Shown here: positions 8,913 through 18,040 of the stretch, piece after piece | How the letters are laid out: each line of letters opens with the position of its first letter | Numbering within the stretch: the stretch's first letter is position 1 | Source: an uncultured Microbacteriaceae bacterium | GTDB taxonomy: Bacteria > Actinomycetota > Actinomycetes > Actinomycetales > Microbacteriaceae | NCBI GenBank assembly: GCA_937872445.1 | Contig: CALMSL010000101.1 | Location: 1 to 64,000 of the forward strand | Reading direction: 5' to 3' | Length of the DNA: 64,000 nt | Position numbers and translations under genes: made by a program | The notes under the pieces: model-generated | What the model was told of the DNA's origin: nothing | The model's input: only the letters and a program-made list of their open reading frames with translations | Databases searched by the model: none

Positions 8913-10486
8913 GACACGGTCACGTCGATCGAGTGGAGGCCCGTCGCTCCGTCGGGCACCACATCCGCCTGCAGTGCGGTCTGCACCATGCCGTTGGCAT
9001 CGGTCGCCCGCACGGTGAGCGTGTGGCGACCGGGCCGGGCATCCCACCGATACAGCCACTGGCGCCAGGTGTCGGCGGAAATGGCGTCCGCGAGTTCGGC
9101 ATCCGACCACGGGCCGTCGTCCACGCGAACCTGCACTCGGGAGATTCCGACGTGCTGTGACCAGGCGACACCTGCGACGGCCACCGTCCCCGCCGAAACG
9201 GTGCCCGATTGCCGCGGGGTGTCGATGCGCGAGGAGAGCTTCACCGGTCCGCGCGCACTCCATCCGCGGTGCGTCCAGTAGGCCGCATCCGCCGCGAAGG
9301 TCGTGACTTTCAACTCCGTCACCCACTTGGTTGCCGAAACGTACCCGTACAGGCCGGGAACCACCATCCGCACCGGGAAACCGTGCTCGGCGGGCAGCGG
9401 CGTGCCGTTCATCGCCACCGCGAGGATCGCATTCCTGTCGTCGGTCAGCGCGGTGAGCGGCGTCCCGGCGGTGAAACCGTCCGCGCTGCGCGACAACACC
9501 ATGTCCGCACCCGGCGTCGGGCCCGCCCGTTCCAAAAGGTGCCGGATCGGGTAGCCGAGCCACAGCGCATTTCCGATGAGGCCGCCTCCCACGTAGTTCG
9601 AGACGCACGCGAGAGTCGCATAGCTCTCCTCCAGCGGGAGCGCGAGAAGTTCGTCGAATGTCACAGTGACCTCGGTGTCGACAAGTCCGGTGATGCGCAA
9701 TGACCACTGCGCAGGGTCGATGGAGGGAACGATGAGTGCGGTGTCGATGCGGTAGAAGTCGGCGTTGCTCGTGACGAGCGGCGCGATGCCCGGCACATCG
9801 AGCGACGCACCGGAAGGGATCGGCGCCGCGGCAACGGCAGGGTGCGGCAGGGTGAACATCCGCCGTGCGGAGTCGACGGCCTGGATTCCGGTGGCGACGA
9901 TCCGCCCGCCGACGGTGGCAAGGATGCCGAGCCCGGCCGCAAGTCCGGCATTCACGAGAAAGGTTCGCCGCGACGCACCCTGGCTGCGCGCTCCAACCGA
10001 CGAGTCGACGGCGACCGACCGCCGCGTGAGCACGGCAAGCACCCACACGCCGACGAGGATGGCCGCAATCGACGGAATCGCCGACACGACGGAGGAGCCT
10101 GCCCGCGTCATCGCGGCGACAAGACCGAGCCCGCCGACCGCCGCGACGATGACCCGCCCCCATGGTGGCTTTGCCCGTTCGACGAGCCCGGCGAGGGCGG
10201 CAAGTGCGGTCACGAGCAGGGCGACGGAGGCGATGATCACCGGTTTGTCCGCTGTTCCGAATACAGCGATGACGCTCTCCTTGAGCCACGACGGCGCCAG
10301 ATCGATCACGAGGGAACCGGCCGAGAACAGAGGACTTGCCGTTGGCGACAGGATCGCCGCGAGCACCTCTGCGACGCCTAATCCGGCGCTCACGGCGGCA
10401 AGACCCGCGAACACGGCCCGCCAGCGCGCGCGGATAGTTTCAGCGGATGTCCGCCGGGGTTTCGCGCCATCCTGCTCGTCTGGCAT
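8909..10486 (-). CDS. Membrane molybdopterin-dependent oxidoreductase with internal Tat motif
   Basis: 525 residues. The C-terminal 300 residues are a sulfite-oxidase-type molybdopterin domain; Cys294 in TLACVSNYVGG is the expected molybdenum ligand, and a C-terminal Ig-like dimerisation domain follows (about 400-525). Ahead of it are four hydrophobic segments (about 23-46, 82-103, 110-129, 133-155), then a twin-arginine motif SRRTFL (172-177) leading into a fifth hydrophobic segment (178-198). This layout implies Sec insertion of four helices, then Tat export of the folded cofactor domain to the outside. No haem partner gene is adjacent. Substrate unknown. Start supported by TATGCT at leaderless spacing and a GAGGGG stretch. 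Confidence 0.88.
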   Translation of the reverse strand: MPDEQDGAKPRRTSAETIRARWRAVFAGLAAVSAGLGVAEVLAAILSPTASPLFSAGSLVIDLAPSWLKESVIAVFGTADKPVIIASVALLVTALAALAGLVERAKPPWGRVIVAAVGGLGLVAAMTRAGSSVVSAIPSIAAILVGVWVLAVLTRRSVAVDSSVGARSQGASRRTFLVNAGLAAGLGILATVGGRIVATGIQAVDSARRMFTLPHPAVAAAPIPSGASLDVPGIAPLVTSNADFYRIDTALIVPSIDPAQWSLRITGLVDTEVTVTFDELLALPLEESYATLACVSNYVGGGLIGNALWLGYPIRHLLERAGPTPGADMVLSRSADGFTAGTPLTALTDDRNAILAVAMNGTPLPAEHGFPVRMVVPGLYGYVSATKWVTELKVTTFAADAAYWTHRGWSARGPVKLSSRIDTPRQSGTVSAGTVAVAGVAWSQHVGISRVQVRVDDGPWSDAELADAISADTWRQWLYRWDARPGRHTLTVRATDANGMVQTALQADVVPDGATGLHSIDVTVS

Positions 10487-10498
10487 CCCCTCAGCATA
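10487..10498 (-). promoter_or_regulatory. Leaderless -10 element
   Basis: On the minus strand TATGCT (10498-10493) is followed by GAGGGG and then the ATG of the molybdoenzyme gene. The six-base spacing fits a leaderless start, although GAGGGG could also act as a ribosome site. Confidence 0.45.
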
Positions 10499-10542
10499 AG
10501 TCGGGATCGGGTATCTCCGCGGGAGTGTGCGACGGTTAACGG

Positions 10543-13122
10543 GTGCAGATTCCCGACAGCGGCGACCCGGACCTCGTCTATTCCGCCTTCGTCGACTGGG
10601 CTTCCTCCGAAGGATTCACCCTGTACCCCGCGCAGGACGAAGCGATCATGGAACTTGTTTCCGGCGCGAACGTCATCCTCAGCACGCCGACCGGCACCGG
10701 CAAGTCTCTCGTCGCGGTCGCCGCGCATGTCGCGGCGCTCGCGGCAGGGAAACGCAGCTACTACACGGCTCCGATCAAGGCGCTCGTGTCCGAGAAGTTC
10801 TTCGCGCTCGTCGATATTTTCGGCGCGGAGACGGTGGGAATGGTAACGGGCGACTCGAGCGTGAACCCGGATGCGCCGATCATCTGCTGCACGCAGGAGA
10901 TCCTCGCGAACCTGTCGCTGAGGCACGGAGAAGACACCCCGGCTGACCTCGTGGTCATGGACGAGTTCCACTTCTACGCGGACCCCGAACGCGGCTGGGC
11001 CTGGCAGGTTCCGCTCCTGCGGATGCCGCGCACGCAGTTCCTGCTCATGTCCGCGACCCTCGGGGATGTCGACTGGCTCGCCGAGGATCTCACGAGGCGC
11101 ACCGGGCGGCCCACGGCATCCGTCACCGGGGTCGACAGGCCGGTTCCCCTGCACTATTACTACGCGACAACGCCCATCCACGAAACGGTCGAGGAGCTGC
11201 TGTCCACCGGCGAGGCACCGATCTACATCGTGCACTTCTCGCAGGCCGCGGCGCTCGAGCGCGCGCAGGCGCTCACGAGCGTGAAGATCATCGACCGCGA
11301 GCAGCGAGACGCGATTGCCGACCTCATCGGCGACTTCCGTTTTACGACGAAGTTCGGCCAGACCCTCTCGCGGCTCATCCGCTCCGGGATCGGCGTGCAC
11401 CACGCGGGCATGCTGCCCAAGTACCGCAGGCTCGTGGAGCAGCTCGCCCAGCGCGGGCTCCTGAAGGTCATTTGCGGCACGGACACCCTCGGGGTGGGCA
11501 TCAACGTGCCCATCCGCACGGTGGTGCTGACCGCGCTCACGAAGTACGACGGCACGCGGATGCGCCAGCTGAACGCGCGCGAATTCCACCAGATCGCGGG
11601 GCGTGCCGGACGGGCCGGGTTCGACACCGCGGGGACCGTCGCCGTTCAGGCGCCGGAGCACGAGGTGGAAAACGCGAGGCTCGTCGCAAAGGCGGGCGGA
11701 GATGAAAAGAAGCTCAAGCGCATGGTGCGCAAGAAGCCGCCGGACGGGTTCGTGTCGTGGGGTGAGCCGAGCTTCAGCCGCCTCGTCGCGGCAGAGCCCG
11801 AGCGGCTCGTCTCCAGCATGCGGATGAGCCACGCCATGCTGCTCAACGTCATCGGTCGGGGCGGCGACGCGTTCGCCGAGGTGCGCGCGCTCGTGGAGGA
11901 CAACCACGAACCGCGGCCGCGGCAGCGTGAGCTCGCCCGGCAGGCGCTCGCGATGTACCGCACGCTGCGCACCGCCGGGATCGTCGAGCAAAGTTATTCG
12001 GGGGCTCCCTTCGAGACGGCCTCCGGCCTCCTCAGGGAGCGGCATGAGAATCCGCACCCTGAGGAGATCGCCGAAGGCGATCGTCTCGAAGGGGGCCGGG
12101 CGGTGACCATCCGCCTCACGGTCGACCTGCAGCCGAACTTTGCGCTCAACCAGCCGCTCTCCCCGTTTGCTCTCGCCGTCATCGACCTGCTCGACCCTGA
12201 GGCGGCAAGCTACGCGCTCGATGTCATCTCCGTCATCGAGGCGACCCTCGAGGACCCGCGTCCCGTGCTCTCCGCCCAGGAGCACCGCGCCCGCGGCGAG
12301 GCAATCGGCGCCATGAAAGCCGAGGGCATCGAGTACGACGAACGGATGGAACTGCTCGAGGCGATCACGTACCCGAAACCGCTCGACGAGTTGCTGGAAG
12401 CCGCGTTCGAAACCTACCGCGCATCCCAGCCGTGGGCCGCGGACTTCGAGCTTCGCCCCAAATCGGTCGTGCGCGACCTGTACGAGAACGCCATGACGTT
12501 CAACGAGTATGTCGGCTTTCAGGGCATCGCGCGGTCGGAGGGCATGCTGTTGCGGTACCTTTCCGACGCCTTCCGCGCGATCCGCCAGACCATTCCGGAG
12601 TCGGCGAAGACGGAGGAGATCCAGGACCTCATCGAGTGGCTCGGCGAACTCGTGCGGCAAGTGGATTCGAGCCTCCTGGAGGAGTGGGAGGAACTCAGCC
12701 ACCCGGGAGCCGCGCACGACGATGAACCGGTCGTGCCGCCGCCACCGCCCTCCGTGGTCACGAACGAGCGCGCGTTCCGGGTGCTCGTGCGGAATGAACT
12801 GTTCCGCCGCGTCCAGCTCGCGGCCCTCGACGACGCCGAGGCTCTGGGCGAACTTGACGCCGAGTCCGGGTTCGACGCCCGGCGCTGGGGCGAAGCGCTC
12901 GACGCCTACTACGCCGTTCACGACCACATCGGAACGGATGCGGATGCCCGCAGTTCCGCGATGCTCATGATCGAAAAGACGCCCGAAGCGTGGAATGTCC
13001 GTCAAATTCTGGCCGATCCGGCGGGCGACCACGACTGGGGGATCAGCGCGATCGTCGACCTCGCCGAATCGGCCGAGCAGGGCGTGGCGGCCATCCGGAT
13101 CACGGGCGTGGGCGAACTTTAA
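10543..13122 (+). CDS. DEAD/DEAH-box helicase, DUF3516 type
   Basis: 859 residues. Superfamily 2 helicase motifs are in order: Walker A STPTGTGKS near residue 46, motif II DEFH in VVMDEFHFYADPERG near 140, motif III LMSATLG, and motif VI HQIAGRAGRAGF near 350. The C-terminal 400 residues match the DUF3516 extension of actinobacterial helicases. It is likely an RNA helicase in the cytoplasm, related in layout to Ski2-like enzymes; its target is unknown. The GTG start at 10543 has no strong ribosome site and no clear leaderless hexamer, so the exact start is less sure. Confidence 0.88.
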   Translation: MQIPDSGDPDLVYSAFVDWASSEGFTLYPAQDEAIMELVSGANVILSTPTGTGKSLVAVAAHVAALAAGKRSYYTAPIKALVSEKFFALVDIFGAETVGMVTGDSSVNPDAPIICCTQEILANLSLRHGEDTPADLVVMDEFHFYADPERGWAWQVPLLRMPRTQFLLMSATLGDVDWLAEDLTRRTGRPTASVTGVDRPVPLHYYYATTPIHETVEELLSTGEAPIYIVHFSQAAALERAQALTSVKIIDREQRDAIADLIGDFRFTTKFGQTLSRLIRSGIGVHHAGMLPKYRRLVEQLAQRGLLKVICGTDTLGVGINVPIRTVVLTALTKYDGTRMRQLNAREFHQIAGRAGRAGFDTAGTVAVQAPEHEVENARLVAKAGGDEKKLKRMVRKKPPDGFVSWGEPSFSRLVAAEPERLVSSMRMSHAMLLNVIGRGGDAFAEVRALVEDNHEPRPRQRELARQALAMYRTLRTAGIVEQSYSGAPFETASGLLRERHENPHPEEIAEGDRLEGGRAVTIRLTVDLQPNFALNQPLSPFALAVIDLLDPEAASYALDVISVIEATLEDPRPVLSAQEHRARGEAIGAMKAEGIEYDERMELLEAITYPKPLDELLEAAFETYRASQPWAADFELRPKSVVRDLYENAMTFNEYVGFQGIARSEGMLLRYLSDAFRAIRQTIPESAKTEEIQDLIEWLGELVRQVDSSLLEEWEELSHPGAAHDDEPVVPPPPPSVVTNERAFRVLVRNELFRRVQLAALDDAEALGELDAESGFDARRWGEALDAYYAVHDHIGTDADARSSAMLMIEKTPEAWNVRQILADPAGDHDWGISAIVDLAESAEQGVAAIRITGVGEL

Positions 13123-13159
13123 CGAGCGCAACGGGCGGGGCGGGGTGTTTACTGGGGGC

Positions 13160-14569
13160 ATGACCCGCCAACAGCGCCTCGTGCTTGCGATCGCGATTCT
13201 CGCCTCGTTTGTCGCGTTCCTCGACGGATCCGTCGTGAATGTCGCACTCCCCGCCATCAGCGGCGAGCTCGGTGGCGGTCTGTCCACCCAGCAGTGGGTT
13301 GTGGACGCCTACCTGATCACTCTCGGCGCGCTCATCCTCGTCGCAGGCTCGCTGTCGGATGTCTTCGGGCGGGTTTTCGTGATCCGCGCCGGCCTGTGGG
13401 GTTTCGGCCTGACCTCCCTGCTGTGCGCCCTCGCGCCGACAGCGGAGATCCTGATCATCGGACGCGGGCTCCAGGGCATCGCGGGCGCGCTCCTCGTCCC
13501 GAGCTCCCTCGCCCTCATCATGTCGGCGTTTCGCGGAGCGCCGCAGGCGAAGGCGATCGGATCGTGGACTGCGTGGACCAGCGCGGCGTTCATTGCCGGA
13601 CCGATCATCGGCGGGCTGTTCGTCGACCTGTTGTCGTGGCGGTTCGTGTTCGGCATCAACGTCATCCCGATTGCCATCACGATCATCCTTCTCGTGAAGG
13701 TGGAGCACACCGGCGAACGCGATCGCAGCATGACGATCGACTACGCGGGGGCCCTCCTGGCGATCGTGGGGGTCGGTGGCCCGGTGTTCGCACTCATCGA
13801 ACAGGCCAATTTCGGCTGGTCGAGCCCCGTCATCTGGATTCCCCTGGTGGTCGGAGTCCTTGCGTTCGCGGCATTCCTGTGGCGCCAGGCCACCGCGAAA
13901 CAACCCATGATGCCTCTCGCTCTGTTCACGGTACGCAATTTCGCGGTCGGAAACGTCGCGACCTTCTTCATCTACGGTGCGCTCGGCATGTCCGGCTTCA
14001 TCCTCGTGGTGTTCCTGCAGCAGACCGCGGGATGGGGGGCAACTCTCGCCGGTGCGGCGGCGCTTCCGGTCACCATCATCCTCATGCTCCTGTCCTCCTA
14101 CTTCGGAGGGCTCTCCGGGAAGTACGGCCCGCGCCTGTTCATGGCGGTGGGGCCGATTCTCGCCGGAATAGGGCACCTCCTCATGCTCGCGGTCACGGCA
14201 CAGGTCGACTACTGGTGGCACCTGTTTCCCGGCATCCTGCTCTTCGGTCTGGGTCTGGCGATCACGGTCGCCCCGCTCACCTCCGCCATCCTTGGCGCGA
14301 TCAGCGAGAAGCAGGCAGGGATCGGTTCCGCCGTGAACAACGCCATTGCGCGGATCGCCGGGCTCCTGATCGTGGCGATGCTCGGAATCATCGTCGTCGA
14401 GCGGCTCGATGTCGGCGGTTTGCACCGCGCGTTGATCGTGTGCGCCGGTCTGCTCTTCGCGGGCGGGGTGATCTCAGCGATCGGGATCCAGAACAACGTG
14501 AAGCGCGCGCCGCACACCGCCGTCACTGAGGCGGTTGCCCCTGGAAACCCTCAGGACGCCGTGAGCTGA
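13160..14569 (+). CDS. MFS exporter, DHA2 (EmrB/QacA) family
   Basis: 469 residues with about 14 hydrophobic segments, the size of DHA2 drug:H+ antiporters. Family motifs visible are FLDGSVVNVALPAI in the first helix region and GSLSDVFGRVFVIRAG (motif A) after helix 2, then GRGLQGIAGALLVPSSLALI. The reading frame is open further upstream, but ATG 13160 has a GGGGG stretch just upstream and gives the normal N-terminus. It probably exports toxic organic compounds; the substrate is unknown. The 3' end overlaps the convergent ubiA-like gene by 19 bases. Confidence 0.9.
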   Translation: MTRQQRLVLAIAILASFVAFLDGSVVNVALPAISGELGGGLSTQQWVVDAYLITLGALILVAGSLSDVFGRVFVIRAGLWGFGLTSLLCALAPTAEILIIGRGLQGIAGALLVPSSLALIMSAFRGAPQAKAIGSWTAWTSAAFIAGPIIGGLFVDLLSWRFVFGINVIPIAITIILLVKVEHTGERDRSMTIDYAGALLAIVGVGGPVFALIEQANFGWSSPVIWIPLVVGVLAFAAFLWRQATAKQPMMPLALFTVRNFAVGNVATFFIYGALGMSGFILVVFLQQTAGWGATLAGAAALPVTIILMLLSSYFGGLSGKYGPRLFMAVGPILAGIGHLLMLAVTAQVDYWWHLFPGILLFGLGLAITVAPLTSAILGAISEKQAGIGSAVNNAIARIAGLLIVAMLGIIVVERLDVGGLHRALIVCAGLLFAGGVISAIGIQNNVKRAPHTAVTEAVAPGNPQDAVS

Positions 14570-15417
14570 GTCCCGGACAGCGCAACGGAAGCGACCGCGA
14601 CGAGAGCGCCGAGGATCAGGAGCCGAAACAGCGGCCGGGCGGGCGGGCGCGTGACAGCGAGCACGATTCCGACGACCACGATGAGCGACTCGACGCCGAA
14701 GGCAATCCACGCGAGCACTCCCGGGGGCTCCCCGGTCCCGGACAGCGAAGGACCGCTCACCACGAGCGTGGTGGCCCCGGCAAGCGCAGCGAACGTGACG
14801 ATTCCCGACGTTTGCGCTCCGAGCCGGTGCGGGAGCCCGACGACTCCCGTCAACCGGTCATCGTCAAGGTCGGGGAGGGCATTCGCGAAATGAGCGGCAA
14901 CGCCGAGAAGGGCGCCCGCAGCCACGACCCAGGGCAGCGGAAGCTTCGGAGCGCTCTGCGCGAGGGTCACGACCGCCGGCAGGGCGCTGAATCCGACCAG
15001 GTACGGCAGCACCGACAACGCCGTGCGTTTGAGCCAGAGGTTGTAGGTCCAACCCGACGCGATGAACAGCGCGTGCGCGAGGGTCGCAGGGCCACCGAGG
15101 ACACCCGTGGCAGCGATCCCTGCCGCGCCGGCGACGAACGCCGCGTTCCGCACTGCGGATACGCTAATCCATCCGCGAGCTACCGGCTTGTCTGCGCGCC
15201 CCGCGTGGAAGTCGCGCTCGGCGTCGAGCCAGTCGTTGGAGAGTCCGACCGAAAACTGGCCCAACAGTATGGCGAATCCGATGACCGCGATTCGCCAGGG
15301 CGCAAGCCCCGCGCCTATCCCCAGGACGATGCAGATCAGGGTGACGGCGGCGCTCGGCCCGGGATGCGCCGACAGCACCAGGAGCACGGGTGGACTCCGC
15401 TGCGGTCCGCTGTGCAT
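14551..15417 (-). CDS. UbiA-family prenyltransferase
   Basis: 288 residues with seven to nine membrane segments. The two Asp-rich motifs of the family are present: NDWLDAERD (first, near residue 60) and DLDDDRLTG (second, near 180). The enzyme would attach an isoprenoid chain to an aromatic or lipid acceptor. It follows the quinone-reductase gene on the same strand, so a quinone-related substrate is possible but not shown. A longer frame reaches 15678 but runs into the upstream gene; ATG 15417 is chosen and has TACGCT exactly six bases before it. Confidence 0.85.
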   Translation of the reverse strand: MHSGPQRSPPVLLVLSAHPGPSAAVTLICIVLGIGAGLAPWRIAVIGFAILLGQFSVGLSNDWLDAERDFHAGRADKPVARGWISVSAVRNAAFVAGAAGIAATGVLGGPATLAHALFIASGWTYNLWLKRTALSVLPYLVGFSALPAVVTLAQSAPKLPLPWVVAAGALLGVAAHFANALPDLDDDRLTGVVGLPHRLGAQTSGIVTFAALAGATTLVVSGPSLSGTGEPPGVLAWIAFGVESLIVVVGIVLAVTRPPARPLFRLLILGALVAVASVALSGTQLTAS

Positions 15418-15429
15418 CCTGACAGCGTA
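15418..15429 (-). promoter_or_regulatory. Leaderless -10 element
   Basis: Minus-strand TACGCT (15429-15424) is six bases from the ATG of the UbiA-family gene. It suggests that this gene has its own promoter in the 47-base gap after the quinone-reductase gene. Confidence 0.5.
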
Positions 15430-15464
15430 GTGGCCGTGTCGGGGAGTCCCCAATGCCGGGCCCG

Positions 15465-16442
15465 TCACGGCACGAGAAGCAGTTTCCCGATTCGATTCCC
15501 CGATTCCATCGCCTGGTGCGCACGACGAGCCTCCTCGAACGGAAAGCTGCGATCGATGACCGGCCGCACGTGCTTCGACGCGACCAGGGGCCAGGCGTTG
15601 GCGAGAACGCTCGCGACAATCTTCTCCTTCTCCGCAAGTGGTCGGGCGCGCAGCGTGCTCGCCCGGATGGTGCCCCACTTCGCCATGAGCCGTCCGACGC
15701 TCAGCTCGCCGGGCACACCGCTCTGGTTGCCGATCAGTTCAATTCGACCGTGCGGGGCGAGCGCCCGAAGATTGCGGTCGAGATATCCGCCGCCGATGGC
15801 GTCGAGGATCACGTCCGCTCCGCGGCCTTCGGTGGCGGCAAGCACGGTTTCGACGAAGTCCTGATCCCGATAATCGATGAGAATGTCCGCCCCCAGCGTG
15901 CGGCACGCGTCCAGCTTCTCGTCGGATCCTGCGGTGACGGCAACCCGGCACCCGATCGCGCGCGCCAGCTGGATCGCCATGGTGCCGATGCCTCCGGATC
16001 CGCCGTGCACGAGGAGCGTCTCGCCGGAACGCAGGTCGGCGCTCATGAACACGGTCGACCAGACGGTGCACATCGCCTCCGGAAGCCCTGCGGCCTCCGT
16101 CAGGTCCACGGTGTCCGGAACGGGCAGCACGAGCCCGGCTGGTGCCAGCACGAGTTCTGCGTAGCCGCCGCCGGCAAGAAGAGCGCACACCCGGTCGCCC
16201 GGTTTCAGGTCCGCGACCGCGTCGCCGGCCGCCACGATGGTTCCGGACACCTCCAGGCCCGGCCAGTCCGGCGCCCCGCCCGGAGGCGGATAGTTGCCTT
16301 CGCGCTGATGGAGATCGGCCCGGTTCACCCCGGCGGCGGCGACCGAAATCACTACGTCGCCTCGGCCGGGCACCGGGTCCGGACGGTCCTCCACGCGGAG
16401 AACCTCAGGGCCGCCGGGGGCGGGAATCGTCACGGCTCGCAT
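15465..16442 (-). CDS. Zinc-independent NAD(P)H:quinone oxidoreductase (MDR family)
   Basis: 325 residues. It has the quinone oxidoreductase pattern of the medium-chain reductase family: GVNRADLHQREGNYPPP near residue 38, a Rossmann motif HGGSGGIGTMAIQLA near 150, and RASTLRARP in the last third. The structural and catalytic zinc cysteines of alcohol dehydrogenases are missing. It reduces quinones or related carbonyls with NADPH in the cytoplasm. It lies between the small membrane-protein gene and the UbiA-family gene on one strand. TACTGT lies six bases before the ATG. Confidence 0.92.
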   Translation of the reverse strand: MRAVTIPAPGGPEVLRVEDRPDPVPGRGDVVISVAAAGVNRADLHQREGNYPPPGGAPDWPGLEVSGTIVAAGDAVADLKPGDRVCALLAGGGYAELVLAPAGLVLPVPDTVDLTEAAGLPEAMCTVWSTVFMSADLRSGETLLVHGGSGGIGTMAIQLARAIGCRVAVTAGSDEKLDACRTLGADILIDYRDQDFVETVLAATEGRGADVILDAIGGGYLDRNLRALAPHGRIELIGNQSGVPGELSVGRLMAKWGTIRASTLRARPLAEKEKIVASVLANAWPLVASKHVRPVIDRSFPFEEARRAHQAMESGNRIGKLLLVP

Positions 16443-16454
16443 GACAGAACAGTA
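16443..16454 (-). promoter_or_regulatory. Leaderless -10 element
   Basis: Minus-strand TACTGT (16454-16449) is six bases before the ATG of the quinone-reductase gene, and no ribosome site is present. Confidence 0.5.
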
Positions 16455-16481
16455 CGCCGGGTTGCCGCGGCGCTGGGCGTG

Positions 16482-16826
16482 CTACTTCGTGGGGAGCTGG
16501 TATCCCTCGAGATTTTCGATCACGATCGGCTGAAAGCCGTCCTGCGTGGCGACCGTGCCCGGCGCCGCGGGGGAAACTGCCCGCGCGGCGGTTGCGGGCG
16601 ATACCGTGCCGGTGGCCACGACCGCCAGCATGGTCGCCGCGACAACGAACGAGGCTGCTGCGGCGCTCGTGGATGCCGTCGCGATCGTGAGTGTGCCTGC
16701 CGCGCGGAGTCTGCGGACCGCGATGCCAATGCCGACCAGGACCGCAACGGCGATCGCGAGGGTGGCGATGAAGGGCAGGGGGATGATGGCGCCAGAAGCG
16801 GGCGCGAGATTCAACTCAGCAATCAT
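16482..16826 (-). CDS. Small membrane protein, unknown function
   Basis: 114 residues, not recognised. There are two hydrophobic segments (about residues 13-37 and 50-77), the first followed by RRLR, then an Ala/Thr/Pro-rich stretch and a conserved-looking tail ending NLEGYQLPTK. Topology and function are unknown. The frame stays open to 16958, but ATG 16826 is preceded by a GGAAGGA ribosome site and begins just ahead of the first membrane segment. A promoter-like pair is seen at 16930-16958. It is followed by the quinone-reductase gene after 39 bases. Confidence 0.6.
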   Translation of the reverse strand: MIAELNLAPASGAIIPLPFIATLAIAVAVLVGIGIAVRRLRAAGTLTIATASTSAAAASFVVAATMLAVVATGTVSPATAARAVSPAAPGTVATQDGFQPIVIENLEGYQLPTK

Positions 16827-16929
16827 TGCTGGTTGTTCCTTCCGGGGGTGTGAAGAAGTTTCCGCTCGGGTAACAGAAACCGTGCGCTTCGGCGAACCCT
16901 GTTTGGGGGGCACGCCTGCACGCAGTTGA

Positions 16930-16958
16930 ACGATACCGTACCTGCCGGTTTCGATCAA
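16930..16958 (-). promoter_or_regulatory. Candidate sigma-70-type promoter
   Basis: Minus-strand TTGATC (16958-16953) and TATCGT (16935-16930) are separated by 17 bases. It would drive the small membrane-protein gene with a leader of about 95 bases. The -35 box overlaps the 3' end of the AlkZ-like gene. Confidence 0.45.
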
Positions 16959-18040
16959 CGACCTCGGCCGTGCGCCCCGCTGACGAACTCAGAATAGCTG
17001 TGCTCCGCCTGCGAGATACCGCGATCGATTCGAGAGTTCGCCGACGAAAACATCCGGATGTCCAGCGCAACGCCGGTTCGCGATGGCGTGCGTTTCCACG
17101 ACCCGACGACGGTGCCGTCATCCACCACCGTTCCCCGAAACACCCCGTTGCCTCCTGGCACGATGTCGTCCGCTCGGCTCGCAGGAAGCTGTGGCGTTCG
17201 GTCGCGATAGCCGAGCAGGTATTCGTCGAATCCGGGAAGCAACCGCACGCCATCCCGCGGAAAATCCAGGGCGGTGTCGGCGGCGAAATATAGCGGTTCA
17301 CCGTCGCGGTCCACGGAGTCGAGTTGGTGCCGGGCGAGAGCGAGTCCCGTTCTGGCCTTCGTCAGAGTCATCGACGACCACCACGCAAAGTCGCGGATGC
17401 TTGCCGGCCCGTGGCTGCGGAAATAGCGCAGCACGAACTCGCCGATGGCCTCGTCGCGCTCGAGCTGGCGCTGGACGGGCGCCCATTCGTCGAGGAGCGC
17501 GAACGTCTGCGTCGTTCCGGATGGCGGGCCGAAAATGAGGGTGCCGGTCTGCGAGAGAAACCAGAGGATGTGATAACCGCGCTGGCCTGTCGTGGCCACT
17601 CCGGCGTCGTCGAAAACGCGGTACATCGCGTTTCGCGGACGGGAACGCCCACCCGAGAGCGCCTCATGCGCGGCAGTTCGGGCGCGCTCCAGATCGGCTT
17701 CGCCCAGGCCGAGCGCCAGTCGCCGCGCGAGCGAGCCGCGAATCAGCCGTTCGCGGGTCAGGGCGAGGATCCAGCGAAGATCCTCCGGTGCCACAACGTG
17801 GAGCGTCCCGCGCATCGGCCAGGAGCGCACGATGGAGCCGTCGACGAACGCCCGGTTAATGTCTGCCAGAGAAAGTTTCGGGTTCCGGAGGCCAATCGAC
17901 CACGTCGCGCTTGCGACATCCTGCGCCTGCATCGCCGTCATCCACCTCACGATGGCGGCGGGGCTCCACTCCGATGTCGTCGAGATTTCCTGCGCGGCCA
18001 TCCGCGCGCGAACCAGCGCCCGGTCCGCGGCCGCTGTCAC
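16955..18040 (-). CDS. Winged-helix DNA-binding protein, AlkZ/YcaQ-like
   Basis: 361 residues of the winged-helix family that includes the DNA glycosylase AlkZ. The AMQAQD stretch near residue 35 matches the Q-x-Q catalytic motif of AlkZ-type glycosylases. Further family marks are RSWPMRGTLHVVAPEDLRW and a C-terminal LLPGFDEYLLGYRDR segment. It probably excises alkylated or cross-linked bases. The GTG start overlaps the stop of the upstream GH15 gene as GTGA, so the two are translationally coupled. The frame continues upstream on paper, but only antisense to conserved GH15 codons. Glycosylase function is inferred from the motif. Confidence 0.8.
   Translation of the reverse strand: MTAAADRALVRARMAAQEISTTSEWSPAAIVRWMTAMQAQDVASATWSIGLRNPKLSLADINRAFVDGSIVRSWPMRGTLHVVAPEDLRWILALTRERLIRGSLARRLALGLGEADLERARTAAHEALSGGRSRPRNAMYRVFDDAGVATTGQRGYHILWFLSQTGTLIFGPPSGTTQTFALLDEWAPVQRQLERDEAIGEFVLRYFRSHGPASIRDFAWWSSMTLTKARTGLALARHQLDSVDRDGEPLYFAADTALDFPRDGVRLLPGFDEYLLGYRDRTPQLPASRADDIVPGGNGVFRGTVVDDGTVVGSWKRTPSRTGVALDIRMFSSANSRIDRGISQAEHSYSEFVSGAHGRGR

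Noticed and set aside
10390-13287. A 965-codon open frame on the minus strand opposite the DUF3516 helicase
   Set aside because: It is antisense to a gene with intact helicase motifs. The product is Arg/His-rich with no recognisable domain, as expected from high-GC shadow frames.
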